Source of the DNA: Pseudidiomarina indica
GTDB lineage: Bacteria > Pseudomonadota > Gammaproteobacteria > Enterobacterales > Alteromonadaceae
DNA length: 64,000 nt
Assembly (NCBI RefSeq): GCF_900104245.1
Contig: NZ_FMXN01000003.1
Location: 160,459-224,458 of the forward strand
Direction of reading: 5' to 3'
The translations under genes were made by a program, and so were the position numbers. Positions 38,185 to 48,737 of the stretch are shown one piece after another (positions within the stretch are counted from its first letter, which is position 1; the number at the start of each line of letters is the position of its first letter). Under the pieces are notes generated by a model, which made no database searches, was not told the DNA's origin, and saw only the letters and a list, made by a program, of their open reading frames with translations.

Positions 38185-39156
38185 TTAAACCGTCGCAAGG
38201 ATAACCGCACGGCGCGGAGCGGGATAGCCTTCAATGGTCCGCGTTGGATCTTGTGGGTCAAGAAAATCCACCAATGATTGCCCGGTCATCCACTCGGTGG
38301 CTCGTTGCTCACTGAGCTCCGTCAGTGATTCATCGACCACGCGAGCTTGCTTAAAGCCACAACGATGCAACCAATGCAACAGTGCCTTTGAACTCGGAAT
38401 AAACCAGACATTACGCATTTTGGCGTAGGTTTCGCCCGGTACCAACACGGTCTGTTCATCGCCTTCCACCACGATGGTTTCCAGCACTAACTCACCGCCG
38501 GGCTTTAGTTGAGCTTTGAGTTGGGTGAGAAAATCAATCGGTGAGCGCCGGTGGTAGAGCACTCCCATACTGAACACGGTATCAAAGGCTTTGAGTTCAG
38601 GCAGGTCGTCCACGCCAAGAGGGAACCAATGCACACGTTTGGCTAGCTCTGCTGGCATAAAGTGACGAATGGCAAAAAACTGGGCCATAAATAATTGGCC
38701 TGGGTCGATCCCCCATACTTGGTCAGCGCCGGCTTCTAGCATTCGCCATAAGTGATAGCCACTGCCACAGCCGATATCGAGCACTTGGCGCCCGGTTAAG
38801 TCACTAATATGAGGAAGTAAGCGTTGCCATTTAAAATCAGAGCGCCACTCGGTATCAATGGTCACCTCATGCAAATGAAAGGGTCCCTTGCGCCAAGGAC
38901 TGAGTTGCATGAGCAAACCACGAATGCGGTTTTGTTCCCCTGCGGAGACGTCCGTGCTGGTGACTGTGACGGTATCCCCCAAGGAGACTTGCTCAGGGGG
39001 AAGGTGAGGGAGCTGTGCCACACAGCGTAGCCACTTATCCAACTCGCCATGTTGCTGATGCCGTTGCCATTGCTCTAACTGGGCAGGCAAGGTTGTGAGC
39101 CAATGCTGTAATGGTGATTGGGCTACAGCAATGAGGTCAGTCGCAAAATGTTTCAT
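38185..39156 (-). CDS. cmoB: tRNA U34 carboxymethyltransferase CmoB
   Basis: A 323-residue SAM-dependent enzyme that transfers a carboxymethyl group from carboxy-SAM to hydroxyuridine 34 of tRNA, giving cmo5U for wobble decoding. Motif I is [15 protein letters not shown], and [15 protein letters not shown] and [10 protein letters not shown] are family-typical. Length matches Escherichia coli (323). One base separates it from cmoA upstream, its substrate supplier. Confidence 0.96.
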   Translation of the reverse strand: MKHFATDLIAVAQSPLQHWLTTLPAQLEQWQRHQQHGELDKWLRCVAQLPHLPPEQVSLGDTVTVTSTDVSAGEQNRIRGLLMQLSPWRKGPFHLHEVTIDTEWRSDFKWQRLLPHISDLTGRQVLDIGCGSGYHLWRMLEAGADQVWGIDPGQLFMAQFFAIRHFMPAELAKRVHWFPLGVDDLPELKAFDTVFSMGVLYHRRSPIDFLTQLKAQLKPGGELVLETIVVEGDEQTVLVPGETYAKMRNVWFIPSSKALLHWLHRCGFKQARVVDESLTELSEQRATEWMTGQSLVDFLDPQDPTRTIEGYPAPRRAVILATV

Positions 39157-39157
39157 C

Positions 39158-39910
39158 TTAAGCGCCTTCTTGAGTCGCGCCTTTTACGGCGATCATGGCA
39201 GCAAAGTTATAGCATTGAAACCACACTTGGATGTGTTGGAAACCAATGTCTTGTAACCGTTGGCGGTGGGTTTCAAGCGAGTCGATACGCATAACATTCT
39301 CGATAGCCGCTCGTTTTTGCGAAATTTCTAATTCGCTGTAGCCATTGGCACGTTTAAAGTTATGGTGAATATCCACCAGTAGCTCATCCATCATTGGGTC
39401 CATGCTGTGAAACTTTTCACTTAATAAGAGCACCCCCCCTGGTCGTAATCCTGCGTAGACATTCGCTAATACTCCATAACGCTGCTCTGGTGGCACAAAC
39501 TGGAGGGTGAAGTTCATGGTCACCACCGACGCATTTTCAATGGGGGTGTCTTGCACATTTTCACACCGTAAGGTGACCGGAACCGAACTGCGATACCCTT
39601 GGAGTAACAGTTGGCAGCGTTCGATCATGGCGGCTGAATTATCCACGCCGACAATGGCCACTTCGGCGATATCGGCGACTTGTTGACGCATTGCTAAGGT
39701 GGCAGCGCCGAGGGAGCAACCTAAGTCATAAAGGGTTGAGTGAGGCTGGGCATAGCGTTTGGTAAGCTGGCCAATGCCTTGTAAAATACTTTGATAGCCA
39801 GGCACCGAACGATTAATCATATCGGGAAATACTTCCACCACCGTTTGGTCAAAGGCAAAGTCACTGACGTGCGCTAATGGCTCTGCAAATATTGAGTCTT
39901 TCTGTGTCAT
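39158..39910 (-). CDS. cmoA: Carboxy-SAM synthase CmoA
   Basis: A 250-residue enzyme forming carboxy-S-adenosylmethionine from SAM and prephenate. Seen: [31 protein letters not shown] and [13 protein letters not shown]. The ATG at 39910 ([11 protein letters not shown]) is taken by comparison with the family; a GTG at 39919 would add three residues. It heads a two-gene operon with cmoB. Confidence 0.96.
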   Translation of the reverse strand: MTQKDSIFAEPLAHVSDFAFDQTVVEVFPDMINRSVPGYQSILQGIGQLTKRYAQPHSTLYDLGCSLGAATLAMRQQVADIAEVAIVGVDNSAAMIERCQLLLQGYRSSVPVTLRCENVQDTPIENASVVTMNFTLQFVPPEQRYGVLANVYAGLRPGGVLLLSEKFHSMDPMMDELLVDIHHNFKRANGYSELEISQKRAAIENVMRIDSLETHRQRLQDIGFQHIQVWFQCYNFAAMIAVKGATQEGA

Positions 39911-39983
39911 GATGTTCACTTCATTACGGCCTGCATCTCGGGACCGCTATTCTAACGTAATCAGTTTTTTCCTGCGACAGTTA

Positions 39984-40011
39984 CTGACTTTCAGCGCAAC
40001 TCCGCTATAAT
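39984..40011 (+). promoter_or_regulatory. Candidate aspS promoter
   Basis: CTGACT (39984-39989), 16 bases, then a perfect TATAAT (40006-40011). Lies 42 bases before the aspS start and divergent from cmoA. Confidence 0.5.
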
Positions 40012-40052
40012 GTGCAGCTTTGTAAAACCTAATTTGTGGTAGGGATCCTCCC

Positions 40053-41819
40053 ATGCGTAGCCATTACTGTGGACAGCTGAATACTGACTTAGTCGAACAA
40101 ACCGTAACCTTATGTGGTTGGGTAAATAAACGCCGCGATTTAGGCGGATTAATCTTTATCGATATGCGTGACCGCTCAGGTCTTGTGCAGGTGGTATTTG
40201 ACCCTGATTTGCACGAGTTATTTGAGACAGCGAATAAGTTACGGCAAGAGTTCTGCATTCGTTTGGTAGGGACTGTTCGAGCACGTCCAGAACATCAGAT
40301 TAACGCGACAATGGCGACGGGAGCCGTTGAAGTCATGGCCACTGAGCTTGAAATTATCAGCCGCTCAGAACCATTGCCCATCGACTTTAATCAGCAAGTG
40401 AGTGAAGAGCAGCGGTTACGCTATCGTTATCTTGATTTGCGCCGCCCACAGATGAGTCATCATCTTCAGTTTCGCGCTCAGGTCACCAGCACCGTGCGAC
40501 GTTTCTTAGATGAGCAAGGCTTTTTAGATATCGAAACCCCCATGTTAACTCGAGCGACTCCAGAAGGAGCGCGTGACTATCTAGTCCCCAGCCGAACCCA
40601 TAAAGGAAAGTTTTTTGCGTTGCCGCAATCGCCTCAGCTATTTAAACAATTACTGATGATGTCGGGCTTTGACCGCTATTATCAAATTGTGAAGTGCTTC
40701 CGCGATGAAGATTTGCGTGCGGATCGGCAGCCTGAATTTACCCAAATTGATATCGAAACCTCGTTTATGTCGGCCGACCAAGTGATGGCGGTGACAGAAA
40801 CCATGGTGCGACAACTGTTCGCGCAATTGTTGCAGGTGGAATTAGGGGATTTCCCACGCATGACGTGGCATGAAGCCATGCGCCGATATGGCAGTGATAA
40901 GCCTGATTTACGGAACCCGTTAGAATTAGTCGACGTTGCTGATCTGTTGCAAGACGTCGAGTTTAAGGTGTTTTCTGGCCCAGCGAATGATCCCAATGGC
41001 CGCGTGGTTGCTCTGAAAGTACCGAGCAAAGCGGAAGCGATTTCACGTAAGAACATTGATGAATATACCCAATACGTTGGGGTTTATGGGGCGAAAGGCT
41101 TAGCTTGGATGAAAGTGAACGATCGCGCAGCGGGTCGTGACGGCATTCAATCCCCCGTCTTAAAATTCATTCCTGATGCGGCGCTGCACGGAATTTTAGA
41201 ACGGACCGACGCACAGGACGGCGATATTATTTTCTTTGGCGCAGACAATGCGCTGGTGGTTGCTGAGGCTATGGGCGCCTTACGTTTGAAGTTAGGCCAA
41301 GATCACGGTCTAGTGAGCGATGCTTGGCGACCGTTGTGGGTGGTCGATTTCCCGATGTTCGAACACCACGAAGGACGCTGGCATGCTATCCACCATCCAT
41401 TTACAGCACCAGTAAACGTGACTCCGGAGCAGTTGCAAGCAGACCCAGGCAATGCGTTATCCAATGCATATGATATGGTACTCAACGGCGTGGAAGTGGG
41501 CGGTGGCTCGGTACGGATTCATCGTCATGAGATGCAACAAGCAGTATTTAACATCCTTGGCATTGATGAAGAAGAAGCGACAGAAAAATTTGGCTTCTTA
41601 CTCGAAGCGTTGAAGTACGGCACCCCTCCTCATGCAGGATTGGCGTTTGGGCTGGATCGGTTAGTGATGTTAATGGTTGGAGCGCAGTCGATCCGTGAGG
41701 TGATTGCCTTCCCGAAAACCACGACCGCCGCTTGTGTCATGACCGATGCTCCAGGTGTTGCGAATCCAGAAGCCTTGGCTGAATTGAATGTAGCTGTTAC
41801 TGTGAAGGAACAGGACTAA
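40053..41819 (+). CDS. aspS: Aspartyl-tRNA synthetase
   Basis: A 588-residue class II synthetase of the bacterial type. The N-terminal OB anticodon-binding domain (about 1-105) contains [24 protein letters not shown]. The catalytic core has motif 2 in [20 protein letters not shown], the large bacterial insertion domain (about 280-420), and motif 3 [13 protein letters not shown]. Length matches the family. ruvC follows after 26 bases. Confidence 0.98.
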   Translation: MRSHYCGQLNTDLVEQTVTLCGWVNKRRDLGGLIFIDMRDRSGLVQVVFDPDLHELFETANKLRQEFCIRLVGTVRARPEHQINATMATGAVEVMATELEIISRSEPLPIDFNQQVSEEQRLRYRYLDLRRPQMSHHLQFRAQVTSTVRRFLDEQGFLDIETPMLTRATPEGARDYLVPSRTHKGKFFALPQSPQLFKQLLMMSGFDRYYQIVKCFRDEDLRADRQPEFTQIDIETSFMSADQVMAVTETMVRQLFAQLLQVELGDFPRMTWHEAMRRYGSDKPDLRNPLELVDVADLLQDVEFKVFSGPANDPNGRVVALKVPSKAEAISRKNIDEYTQYVGVYGAKGLAWMKVNDRAAGRDGIQSPVLKFIPDAALHGILERTDAQDGDIIFFGADNALVVAEAMGALRLKLGQDHGLVSDAWRPLWVVDFPMFEHHEGRWHAIHHPFTAPVNVTPEQLQADPGNALSNAYDMVLNGVEVGGGSVRIHRHEMQQAVFNILGIDEEEATEKFGFLLEALKYGTPPHAGLAFGLDRLVMLMVGAQSIREVIAFPKTTTAACVMTDAPGVANPEALAELNVAVTVKEQD

Positions 41820-41845
41820 CATAATTAGCAAAACAGGAGCGAATC

Positions 41846-42364
41846 ATGGCCATTATTCTGGGAATCGACCCAGGTTCGCGTATGACTGGCTATGGTGTGA
41901 TTCGTCAAACCGGCAGGCAGATCACCTATTTAGGTAGCGGCTGTATTAATGTCGTGCGCAGCTTAAAAGGCGAGGAGGCAACCCTCGCCGATAAATTAAA
42001 AGTGATTCACGACGGCGTGATGGAACTGATTCAACAGTTCCAACCCACGGAATTTGCCATTGAACAGGTGTTTATGGCGCGTAACCCTGATTCTGCGTTA
42101 AAGTTAGGCCAAGCGCGGGGGGCCGCCATTGTGGCTGCGGCCGTTGCTGGTCTGCCCGTGGCAGAGTATGCCGCACGACTGGTCAAGCAGGCGGTCGTCG
42201 GCACGGGTGCCGCCGATAAGCAACAGGTTCAACACATGGTCATGGCCTTGTTGAAACTGACAAACAAACCTCAAGCAGACGCTGCGGACGCATTAGCTGT
42301 GGCGCTATGCCACGCCCACATGCGCCGCCAACCATTATTACCAACAACAAGGGGAACACTGTGA
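41846..42364 (+). CDS. ruvC: Holliday junction resolvase RuvC
   Basis: A 172-residue endonuclease that cuts Holliday junctions. Catalytic acids are in [12 protein letters not shown] (Asp7), AIEQVF, and [14 protein letters not shown]. Good site AGGAG before the ATG. The stop overlaps the GTG start of ruvA. Confidence 0.97.
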   Translation: MAIILGIDPGSRMTGYGVIRQTGRQITYLGSGCINVVRSLKGEEATLADKLKVIHDGVMELIQQFQPTEFAIEQVFMARNPDSALKLGQARGAAIVAAAVAGLPVAEYAARLVKQAVVGTGAADKQQVQHMVMALLKLTNKPQADAADALAVALCHAHMRRQPLLPTTRGTL

Positions 42365-42981
42365 TTGGTCAAATCAGCGGCATCCTCATTGCCAAGCAAC
42401 CACCTGAAGTCGTCATTGATGTCAACGGGATTGGTTACGAGATTCAAATGCCGATGACGAGTTTGTATGAATTACCCGATGTCGGCGAGCCTGTCACTCT
42501 GATCACCCATTTTATCGTGCGTGAAGATGCTCAATTGCTGTATGGCTTTAATTCTTTTGCGGAACGCAGCTTATTTCGGCAGTTGATCAAAACCCAAGGA
42601 ATTGGCCCGAAGTTGGCCATTACCATGATGTCAGGATTAACCGCGCATCAGTTTGTGCAAGCAGTGGTGCAAGAAGACTTCGCACGTTTAACCAAAATCC
42701 CAGGCGTGGGCCGTAAAACGGCAGAGCGGTTAGTGCTCGAATTGGCCGATAAATTTAAGCAGTGGGGTTCAGCAACCCCTGCCACAGATGCTGCCCCGAT
42801 AGATACCAGCGGGCTGCAACCAACCCTCACCCCGCATCGCCCCCAAGATGATGCCTTGGATGCACTCATTGCACTCGGCTATAAGCCTGCACAAGCAGAG
42901 AAAGCCATCGCAGCGGCACTCAAAACCGAGCCTGACGCAACCAGTGAAGTCCTGATACGTTTTGCCCTAAAGAGCATGTAA
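42361..42981 (+). CDS. ruvA: Holliday junction branch migration protein RuvA
   Basis: A 206-residue DNA-binding subunit. The start is GTG at 42361 (MIGQISGIL), overlapping ruvC by four bases; the longer frame from 42307 lies inside ruvC. Helix-hairpin-helix motifs are seen in [14 protein letters not shown] and [16 protein letters not shown]. The C-terminal RuvB-contact domain (about 155-206) has [21 protein letters not shown]. Confidence 0.97.
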   Translation: MIGQISGILIAKQPPEVVIDVNGIGYEIQMPMTSLYELPDVGEPVTLITHFIVREDAQLLYGFNSFAERSLFRQLIKTQGIGPKLAITMMSGLTAHQFVQAVVQEDFARLTKIPGVGRKTAERLVLELADKFKQWGSATPATDAAPIDTSGLQPTLTPHRPQDDALDALIALGYKPAQAEKAIAAALKTEPDATSEVLIRFALKSM

Positions 42982-42984
42982 CCC

Positions 42985-43989
42985 ATGATAGAGCCGGATC
43001 GCATTAATCAACCACATAAGCTGCCCGACGATGACGTGATTGATCGGGCCATTCGGCCTAAATCACTCCGTGATTACACCGGCCAAAAGCATGTGGTTGA
43101 ACAAATGGAAATCTTCATTCAAGCCGCAAAACAGCGTCAAGAAGCATTGGATCACTTGTTGATTTTTGGCCCGCCTGGGTTAGGTAAAACGACGTTAGCA
43201 CATATTGTAGCGAACGAGCTCAACGTAAATATCCGGCAAACATCGGGTCCAGTACTGGAAAAAGCAGGGGATCTTGCGGCATTGTTAACGAATTTAGAAG
43301 CCGATGATGTGCTGTTTATTGATGAAATTCATCGCCTTAGTCCGGTAGTCGAAGAAATTTTGTATCCGGCGATGGAAGATTATCAACTGGATATTATGAT
43401 TGGTGAAGGGCCAGCGGCGCGCTCCATTAAGTTGGACTTACCACCCTTTACCTTGATTGGCGCGACCACTCGAGCAGGAGCTTTGACGGCTCCGCTACGT
43501 GACCGATTTGGGATTGTGCAACGACTTGAGTTTTATCAGGTGGAAGAATTGACCACCATTATTCAGCGGTCTGCCAAGTTTTTGAATTTAAACTTGGATG
43601 CGGCGGGTGCGTTAGAAATTGCTCGCCGCTCACGTGGAACACCGCGTATTGCCAACCGCTTATTACGGCGCGTACGCGACTTTGCCGAAGTGAAGAATCA
43701 TGGCCACATCGATCAAGCGACAGCAGCAGCGGCGTTGACCATGGTGGATGTGGATGAAGCTGGTTTCGATTATATGGACCGTAAGCTGTTATTAGCCATT
43801 ATTGAAAAGTTCTTTGGTGGGCCGGTGGGGTTGGAAAATTTAGCGGCCGCTATTGGTGAAGAAAAAGAAACCATTGAAGATGTGCTGGAACCTTATTTGA
43901 TTCAGCAGGGCTTTTTACAGCGGACGCCACGAGGACGTATTGCGACGCCGCATGCCTATGCTCACTTTGGTTTAACGGTGCAGGAATAA
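42985..43989 (+). CDS. ruvB: Holliday junction branch migration helicase RuvB
   Basis: A 334-residue AAA+ motor. Walker [13 protein letters not shown] (about 61-72), Walker [11 protein letters not shown], sensor and arginine finger region [18 protein letters not shown], and winged-helix C-terminus with [17 protein letters not shown]. Three bases separate it from ruvA. The stop codon TAA is part of the A-rich stretch that forms the U-tract of the minus-strand terminator. Confidence 0.98.
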   Translation: MIEPDRINQPHKLPDDDVIDRAIRPKSLRDYTGQKHVVEQMEIFIQAAKQRQEALDHLLIFGPPGLGKTTLAHIVANELNVNIRQTSGPVLEKAGDLAALLTNLEADDVLFIDEIHRLSPVVEEILYPAMEDYQLDIMIGEGPAARSIKLDLPPFTLIGATTRAGALTAPLRDRFGIVQRLEFYQVEELTTIIQRSAKFLNLNLDAAGALEIARRSRGTPRIANRLLRRVRDFAEVKNHGHIDQATAAAALTMVDVDEAGFDYMDRKLLLAIIEKFFGGPVGLENLAAAIGEEKETIEDVLEPYLIQQGFLQRTPRGRIATPHAYAHFGLTVQE

Positions 43990-44098
43990 AAAAAAAGCCC
44001 ACTCAAAAGAGCGGGCAAAATACAGAACAACAAGGAAGTTAAATCCAGGGAACAATAACAGGAAGAAGTGACAACCGGTCTCTTCATATCTGGTATCT
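43988..44098 (-). ncRNA. Candidate novel small RNA antisense to nothing, between ruvB and ybgC
   Basis: Predicted transcript of about 111 nt on the minus strand. Seen: a promoter (44133-44106), a 5' hairpin (GAAGAGAC at 44085-44078 with GTCACTTC at 44072-44065, one A.A mismatch, loop of five), an unstructured pyrimidine-rich middle with two CUUCCU (44065-44060, 44038-44033) and a UUCCCU (44052-44047), and a terminator hairpin (44016-43997) plus nine U (43996-43988). In this direction the stem GCCCGCTC/GAGTGGGC pairs completely with one G.U; read on the plus strand that pair is an A.C mismatch and no T-run follows. The layout is that of an Hfq-type regulatory RNA (inference). No Rfam family is recognised by eye. 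Confidence 0.6.
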
Positions 44099-44105
44099 GG
44101 TGCCT

Positions 44106-44133
44106 ATTATACTGAGGACTGACCAGTGTTCAA
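44106..44133 (-). promoter_or_regulatory. Sigma70-like promoter of candidate small RNA
   Basis: On the minus strand TTGAAC (44133-44128), a 16-base spacer, and a perfect TATAAT (44111-44106). Predicted start near 44098-44100. Confidence 0.6.
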
Positions 44134-44301
44134 ACGAGAAAAATTGCATTTCGCATTAGATAAACTAATAACCGTATATTTTTAGTGTTTAAAAAATGCG
44201 CAACAAATAAATGGTCAGACCATTATAGGCCATGTTTTGTAAGCACTTGAGAAATTATGGTCAATTATAATTGATAAAAAATATTAGGTGGTCTTTAGGT
44301 A

Positions 44302-44718
44302 ATGTTAACATTTGAATGGCCGGTCCGAGTCTATTACGAAGATACCGATGCAGGTGGTATTGTTTATTATGCGAATTATCTCAAATTCCTTGAGCGTGCC
44401 CGTACCGAGTGGTTACGCTCATTAGGAATTGAACAAGATGCATGGCTTGCTCAAGGAGTTGGGTTTGTAGTGCGCCAGGTGCAGTTGGATTTGCTCCAAC
44501 CGGCACGGTTTAATGATGAACTGATAGTGACCGTTGTGGTCGAACGGCTAGGCAAAGCATCGATGGTGTTTACCCAGCAAGTACGGCACCGTCATGGAGC
44601 TATTTTATGTCAAGCACAAGTGAAAGCGGCTTGTGTGCAATTTGGTCAATCGGGTGCGTCTGTGAAAGCAGTGCCGATGCCGCCAGCAATTTTTGAGGTG
44701 TTACAACGTGCAAACTGA
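44302..44718 (+). CDS. ybgC: Acyl-CoA thioesterase YbgC
   Basis: A 138-residue hot-dog-fold thioesterase, first gene of the tol-pal cluster. The catalytic motif is YYEDTDAGGIVYYANYLKFLERARTEW with the active Asp near residue 15. In Escherichia coli it acts on acyl-CoA or acyl carrier and interacts with phospholipid synthesis enzymes. The upstream region, 44134-44301, is A/T-rich and has a TATAAT at 44266-44271 with no clear -35. Overlaps tolQ by 11 bases. Confidence 0.95.
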   Translation: MLTFEWPVRVYYEDTDAGGIVYYANYLKFLERARTEWLRSLGIEQDAWLAQGVGFVVRQVQLDLLQPARFNDELIVTVVVERLGKASMVFTQQVRHRHGAILCQAQVKAACVQFGQSGASVKAVPMPPAIFEVLQRAN

Positions 44719-45403
44719 ATTGTCGATCACCGCATTGATTTTTGAAGCAAGTTTAGTGGTACAACTGGTTATGTTGCTGCTACTTGCGTTTTCTGTCGTG
44801 GGCTGGATGATGATTTTTCAGCGTTCAAAGGTGCTGAAAAATACCGCCGCACAAGCATTATCATTTGAAGATCGATTTTGGTCGGGAGTGGATCTTGCGC
44901 GCCTATTTCAGGAAGTCACTGCCCGCGCGCAGCATGCCTCAGGGATGGAAAAACTGTTTCATGCTGGGTTTAAAGAATTCGCACGGTTACGCAACAACTC
45001 AGCGTTATCTCAGCAACAAGTATTAGAAGCTTCCTATCGCGCCATGCGAGTGGTGCATTCGCGGGAAATGGATCGGTTGGAAAGTAACTTGTCGACGCTT
45101 GCCACCATTGGCTCGATTAGTCCCTATGTGGGCTTATTTGGCACCGTCTGGGGAATCATGAACGCATTTATTGGGTTAGGGGCGGTTCAGCAAGCGACCC
45201 TCGCCATGGTGGCGCCGGGGATTGCGGAAGCTTTGATTGCAACCGCCATGGGGTTATTCGCGGCAATTCCAGCGGTGATTGCATATAACCGATTTAGCCA
45301 CAGTGTGGAGAAAATTGATAACCAGTACCTTAACTTTATGGATGAGTTATTGGCAATTTTACAACGCCAATGGGCGCAATCAAAAGCAGGTAACGCAGCA
45401 TGA
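44708..45403 (+). CDS. tolQ: Tol-Pal system proton channel subunit TolQ
   Basis: A 231-residue inner membrane protein with three spans, homologous to ExbB and MotA, using proton flow to drive TolA. The start is GTG at 44708 (MQTELSITALIFEAS), seven bases after GAGGTG. The conserved block LATIGSISPYVGLFGTVWGIM and the last span with APGIAEALIATAMGLFAAIPAVIAYN are present. Confidence 0.97.
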   Translation: MQTELSITALIFEASLVVQLVMLLLLAFSVVGWMMIFQRSKVLKNTAAQALSFEDRFWSGVDLARLFQEVTARAQHASGMEKLFHAGFKEFARLRNNSALSQQQVLEASYRAMRVVHSREMDRLESNLSTLATIGSISPYVGLFGTVWGIMNAFIGLGAVQQATLAMVAPGIAEALIATAMGLFAAIPAVIAYNRFSHSVEKIDNQYLNFMDELLAILQRQWAQSKAGNAA

Positions 45404-45831
45404 TGACGGTGACACGCCGCCGCCGTAAGCCGGTGTCAGAAATCAACGTGGTCCCCTACATTGACGTGATGCTCGTGTTGCTGATTATTTTTATGGTAAC
45501 CGCACCCCTGATCACCCAAGGTGTGGTGGTGGATTTACCAAAAGCTGCCGCTGAACCTTTGGATTCAGACAGCAAACCACCGATTGTCGCATCGGTGGAT
45601 AAAGATGGGCAATATTATTTAAGTACTCATAGTGATCCGAATGCCTCCTTGGATGTGGTAGATTTGGCGGTAATGGTTCGTGCTGAACTACAAGTCAGCC
45701 CAGGGCGACCAGTGGTCGTCAAAGGGGATGGGGCAGTGCAGTACAACCAAGTGGTGCAATTGATGGTCTTACTGCAACGGGCAGGAGTGCCACAGGTAGG
45801 CTTAATGACTGATAATTCGGCGGGTGAATAA
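45400..45831 (+). CDS. tolR: Tol-Pal system protein TolR
   Basis: A 143-residue single-span protein; the membrane segment NVVPYIDVMLVLLIIFMVTAP carries the proton-responsive Asp. The periplasmic domain binds peptidoglycan. Overlaps tolQ by four bases. Confidence 0.97.
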   Translation: MMTVTRRRRKPVSEINVVPYIDVMLVLLIIFMVTAPLITQGVVVDLPKAAAEPLDSDSKPPIVASVDKDGQYYLSTHSDPNASLDVVDLAVMVRAELQVSPGRPVVVKGDGAVQYNQVVQLMVLLQRAGVPQVGLMTDNSAGE

Positions 45832-45833
45832 CG

Positions 45834-46763
45834 GTGGCTAAAAAGGTTGGGTCCTGGCGCAAAGAGTGGACAGTCCCGTTACTGCTGTCCGTAGCGGTGC
45901 ACCTTGGTATTGTGGTGCTACTGGCGTTCGGTATGAACTTTAAATGGCCGGTAGATAGTCTTCACATGCCTGCAACGGTCATTAGTACTGAGCAACCCGA
46001 TGAAGAACAGGTGGAAATTGTGCAAGCGGTGACGGTTGATCAAGCGGCCGTTGAGCAACGCGTGCAAGAGATTCGAGAACGGGAGCGTCAACAACAGTTG
46101 CAAGAAGAACGCCGCCAAGCCGAGTTAGAGCGCCGCGCTGAGGAAGCGCGAAAAGCCCGAGAAAAAGAACAACAACAGTTACGTGAACTGCAAAAGCAGC
46201 AAGAGGAAGAGCGCCGCCGGTTAGAGCAAGAAAAAGTTGCGGCGCAGAAAGAACGTGAAGCAGCCGAAAAAGCGGCAGCGGAAGCGGCGGAGCGCCGTAA
46301 ACGCGAAGAAGAAGCGGCTCGCAAAGCGGAAGAAGAACGCAAGCGGAAAGAAGCGGAAGCACGGAAAGCTGAAGAAGAACGCCAGCGCCGCGAACAAGAA
46401 GCGAAAGAACGCGCCGAACGCGAACGCCAGTTACAAGAACAATTGCAACGTGAAGCCGCACAACGGCAACGGGCACGGCAACAGCAAGTACAGAGTGAAG
46501 TGGAGCGTTATTCGGCGCTGATTCGCGAAACCGTTCGTCGTAATTGGATTGTCGATGACAGTATGCGAGGCAAAGAATGCCGGTTAAGTATTACCTTGTC
46601 GCGCAGTGGTTTTGTCACTTCCGTGAATGAAGGTCAAGGTGACCGTGCGGTGTGTGAGTCCGCACGTCGTGCAATTTTACGAATCGGTACCTTGCCCATG
46701 TCGCAAGACCCAGAAGTGTATGAACAAATGAAGAGTATTACGTTCCCATTTATCGCGGAGTAA
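45834..46763 (+). CDS. tolA: Tol-Pal system protein TolA
   Basis: A 309-residue protein linking the inner membrane to Pal. The start is GTG at 45834. One N-terminal span (about 13-33), then a long helical domain of Ala, Glu, Lys, Arg and Gln (about 70-225), then domain III (about 230-309) with two cysteines (KECRLSI, AVCESAR). The helical domain is shorter than in Escherichia coli (421 residues in total). Contacts Pal and TolB during cell division. Confidence 0.95.
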   Translation: MAKKVGSWRKEWTVPLLLSVAVHLGIVVLLAFGMNFKWPVDSLHMPATVISTEQPDEEQVEIVQAVTVDQAAVEQRVQEIRERERQQQLQEERRQAELERRAEEARKAREKEQQQLRELQKQQEEERRRLEQEKVAAQKEREAAEKAAAEAAERRKREEEAARKAEEERKRKEAEARKAEEERQRREQEAKERAERERQLQEQLQREAAQRQRARQQQVQSEVERYSALIRETVRRNWIVDDSMRGKECRLSITLSRSGFVTSVNEGQGDRAVCESARRAILRIGTLPMSQDPEVYEQMKSITFPFIAE

Positions 46764-46775
46764 ACGAAGAAGGTT

Positions 46776-48131
46776 ATGATGAACAAGTTATTTATACGGA
46801 TTGTCGCAGCAATCAGTTTGCTGCTGGCCAGTGTATCAGCGCAAGCTTCGTTGGAAATTGTGATCACGGGGGGAATTGATTCTGCTCGTCCTATCGCAGT
46901 GGTGCCTTTTAAATGGCTGGGTGCGGGGCCAAAGCCCCAAGGGCTGACCGAGGTGGTCGCCGCGGATTTAATGCGCAGCGGTAAATTTAATCCAATCCCC
47001 GTTCACGGCATGCCGCAGCAGCCTTCGACCGCCGCTGAAATCGACTACGCACAATGGGCCAGTTTAGGGGTAGAGGCTGTATTAGTTGGCACCCTGAGTC
47101 CTCACTCCATTGACCGCTATACCGTCTCGTTTGAAATCGTGGATATCTTCCGCGGTCAAATTACCAGTGGCACGCAGATTTTGCGTAACGGCCAACTGGT
47201 AACCTCCGATGATCACATTTTGGATGCACGCTCCAGCGTGATTGCGGGCGATCAATTCCGGCAATATGCCCACCGTATTTCCGACATCTTCTACGAGACT
47301 CTGACTGGCCAGCCTGGGGCCTTTATGACTCGTATTGCCTACGTTACTGTGAACCATGATCGGGATCGTCCATACGAATTAGTGGTTGCCGATTATGATG
47401 GCTACAACGAACAGGTGCTACTCCGCAGCCCGGAACCGCTAATGTCACCTTCGTGGTCGCCGGATGGCAATAAAATTGCCTATGTGAGTTTTGAGAACCG
47501 TCGGCCAGAAATTTTCATCCAAGATATTTATACCCGTCAGCGAGAGCGGATGACGCAATTCCCCGGTATTAACAGCCGTCCCGTGTTCTCACCCGACGGC
47601 AAACAGCTCGCGATGGTGCTTTCGAAAGATGGTAATCCCGAGCTTTATGTGATGGATATTGCAACCAAACAATTGCGTCGGATAACCAACCACCATGCCA
47701 TTGATACCGAGCCAAATTGGTCTCCGGATGGTAACTCGCTGATTTTTACGTCAGAAAGAGGTGGCAGACCGCAACTTTATAGCGTAAATTTAAGCTCAGG
47801 ACAGGTACGTCGACTCACTTTTGAGGGCGAACAGAATTTAGGTGGGACGTTTTCACCTGATGGCAAGCAAGTGATTATGGTAAACCGTACCCAGGGGAAC
47901 TATCACATTGCGCGCCAAGACTATCCAACGGGCAACCTGCAGATCTTAACGCAGACCGCGTTGGATGAATCGCCAAGCGTGGCACCCAATGGTAGTATGG
48001 TGATTTATAGCACCACTCATAATAACCAGCAGGTACTAGCGCTGGTATCCGTTGACGGACGCTTTAAGGCGCGCTTACCGGCGCGCCAAGGTGAAGTAAA
48101 GTCACCAGCGTGGTCACCGTTTTTACGCTAG
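46776..48131 (+). CDS. tolB: Tol-Pal system beta-propeller protein TolB
   Basis: A 451-residue periplasmic protein with a signal peptide ending SVSAQA. An N-terminal alpha/beta domain (about 25-165) is followed by a six-bladed propeller with repeated [15 protein letters not shown] blades. The second ATG, at 46779, has the better spacing from AAGG. TolB cycles between Pal and TolA. Confidence 0.97.
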   Translation: MMNKLFIRIVAAISLLLASVSAQASLEIVITGGIDSARPIAVVPFKWLGAGPKPQGLTEVVAADLMRSGKFNPIPVHGMPQQPSTAAEIDYAQWASLGVEAVLVGTLSPHSIDRYTVSFEIVDIFRGQITSGTQILRNGQLVTSDDHILDARSSVIAGDQFRQYAHRISDIFYETLTGQPGAFMTRIAYVTVNHDRDRPYELVVADYDGYNEQVLLRSPEPLMSPSWSPDGNKIAYVSFENRRPEIFIQDIYTRQRERMTQFPGINSRPVFSPDGKQLAMVLSKDGNPELYVMDIATKQLRRITNHHAIDTEPNWSPDGNSLIFTSERGGRPQLYSVNLSSGQVRRLTFEGEQNLGGTFSPDGKQVIMVNRTQGNYHIARQDYPTGNLQILTQTALDESPSVAPNGSMVIYSTTHNNQQVLALVSVDGRFKARLPARQGEVKSPAWSPFLR

Positions 48132-48179
48132 TACAAAGGAACTTGTTTAACTTTTTTACCTGAAATAAGGAATGCGGAC

Positions 48180-48719
48180 ATGAACGCAAAAAATGTTTTA
48201 AGAAGCTTGTTCATTGTGGCTCCGATGCTGACGTTGGCAGCTTGTAGCTCGAATCAAGGTGCTGAAGAAATGGTTGATCAACAAACCAATCAACAGCAAA
48301 TGAATCAACAAGGGCAATCAGGTGTTGATGTAGGTGCGGTTGAGCGAGCTAAAACTCCAGAAGAAATTCGGGCAGAAAAAGTCGCTGAATTGCGTCAAGA
48401 GAATACCATTTTCTTCGCTTTTGACGATTCACGCATTGCGCCAGAATATGCACAAGTATTAGCGGCACATGCTGATTTCTTGGTACAAAACCCAAACATC
48501 ACGGTTACTGTGGAAGGTCACTGTGACGAGCGTGGTACTCCTGAGTACAACATTGCGTTAGGTGAGCGTCGTGCGAAAGCTGTGGCGCAGTACTTACAAA
48601 ACCTGGGCGTGAGCGCTCGTCAAATCAGCACAGTATCCTATGGTGAAGAAAAACCATTGGTGAATGCATCGACTGCTGAAGCTTACGCTAAAAACCGTCG
48701 TGGTGTTCTTGTTTACTAA
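48180..48719 (+). CDS. pal: Peptidoglycan-associated lipoprotein Pal
   Basis: A 179-residue outer membrane lipoprotein with lipobox TLAAC (Cys at 22). A Gln-rich linker (about 30-60) precedes the OmpA-like domain with FAFDDSRIAPEYA and EGHCDERGTPEYNIALGERRAKAV, the diaminopimelate-binding site. Binds peptidoglycan and TolB. Confidence 0.97.
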   Translation: MNAKNVLRSLFIVAPMLTLAACSSNQGAEEMVDQQTNQQQMNQQGQSGVDVGAVERAKTPEEIRAEKVAELRQENTIFFAFDDSRIAPEYAQVLAAHADFLVQNPNITVTVEGHCDERGTPEYNIALGERRAKAVAQYLQNLGVSARQISTVSYGEEKPLVNASTAEAYAKNRRGVLVY

Positions 48720-48737
48720 TCACAACTGGTAGAGCCA

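Noticed and set aside
44030..44070. GGA-rich plus-strand sequence resembling CsrB/CsrC CsrA-binding motifs
   Set aside because: The only terminator and promoter here read on the minus strand, where these motifs become CUUCC. No plus-strand terminator or repeated hairpin loops with GGA are seen.
45982..46476. Long antisense frame over tolA
   Set aside because: It arises from the biased Ala/Glu/Lys/Arg codons of the TolA helical domain; no ribosome-binding site or known motif.
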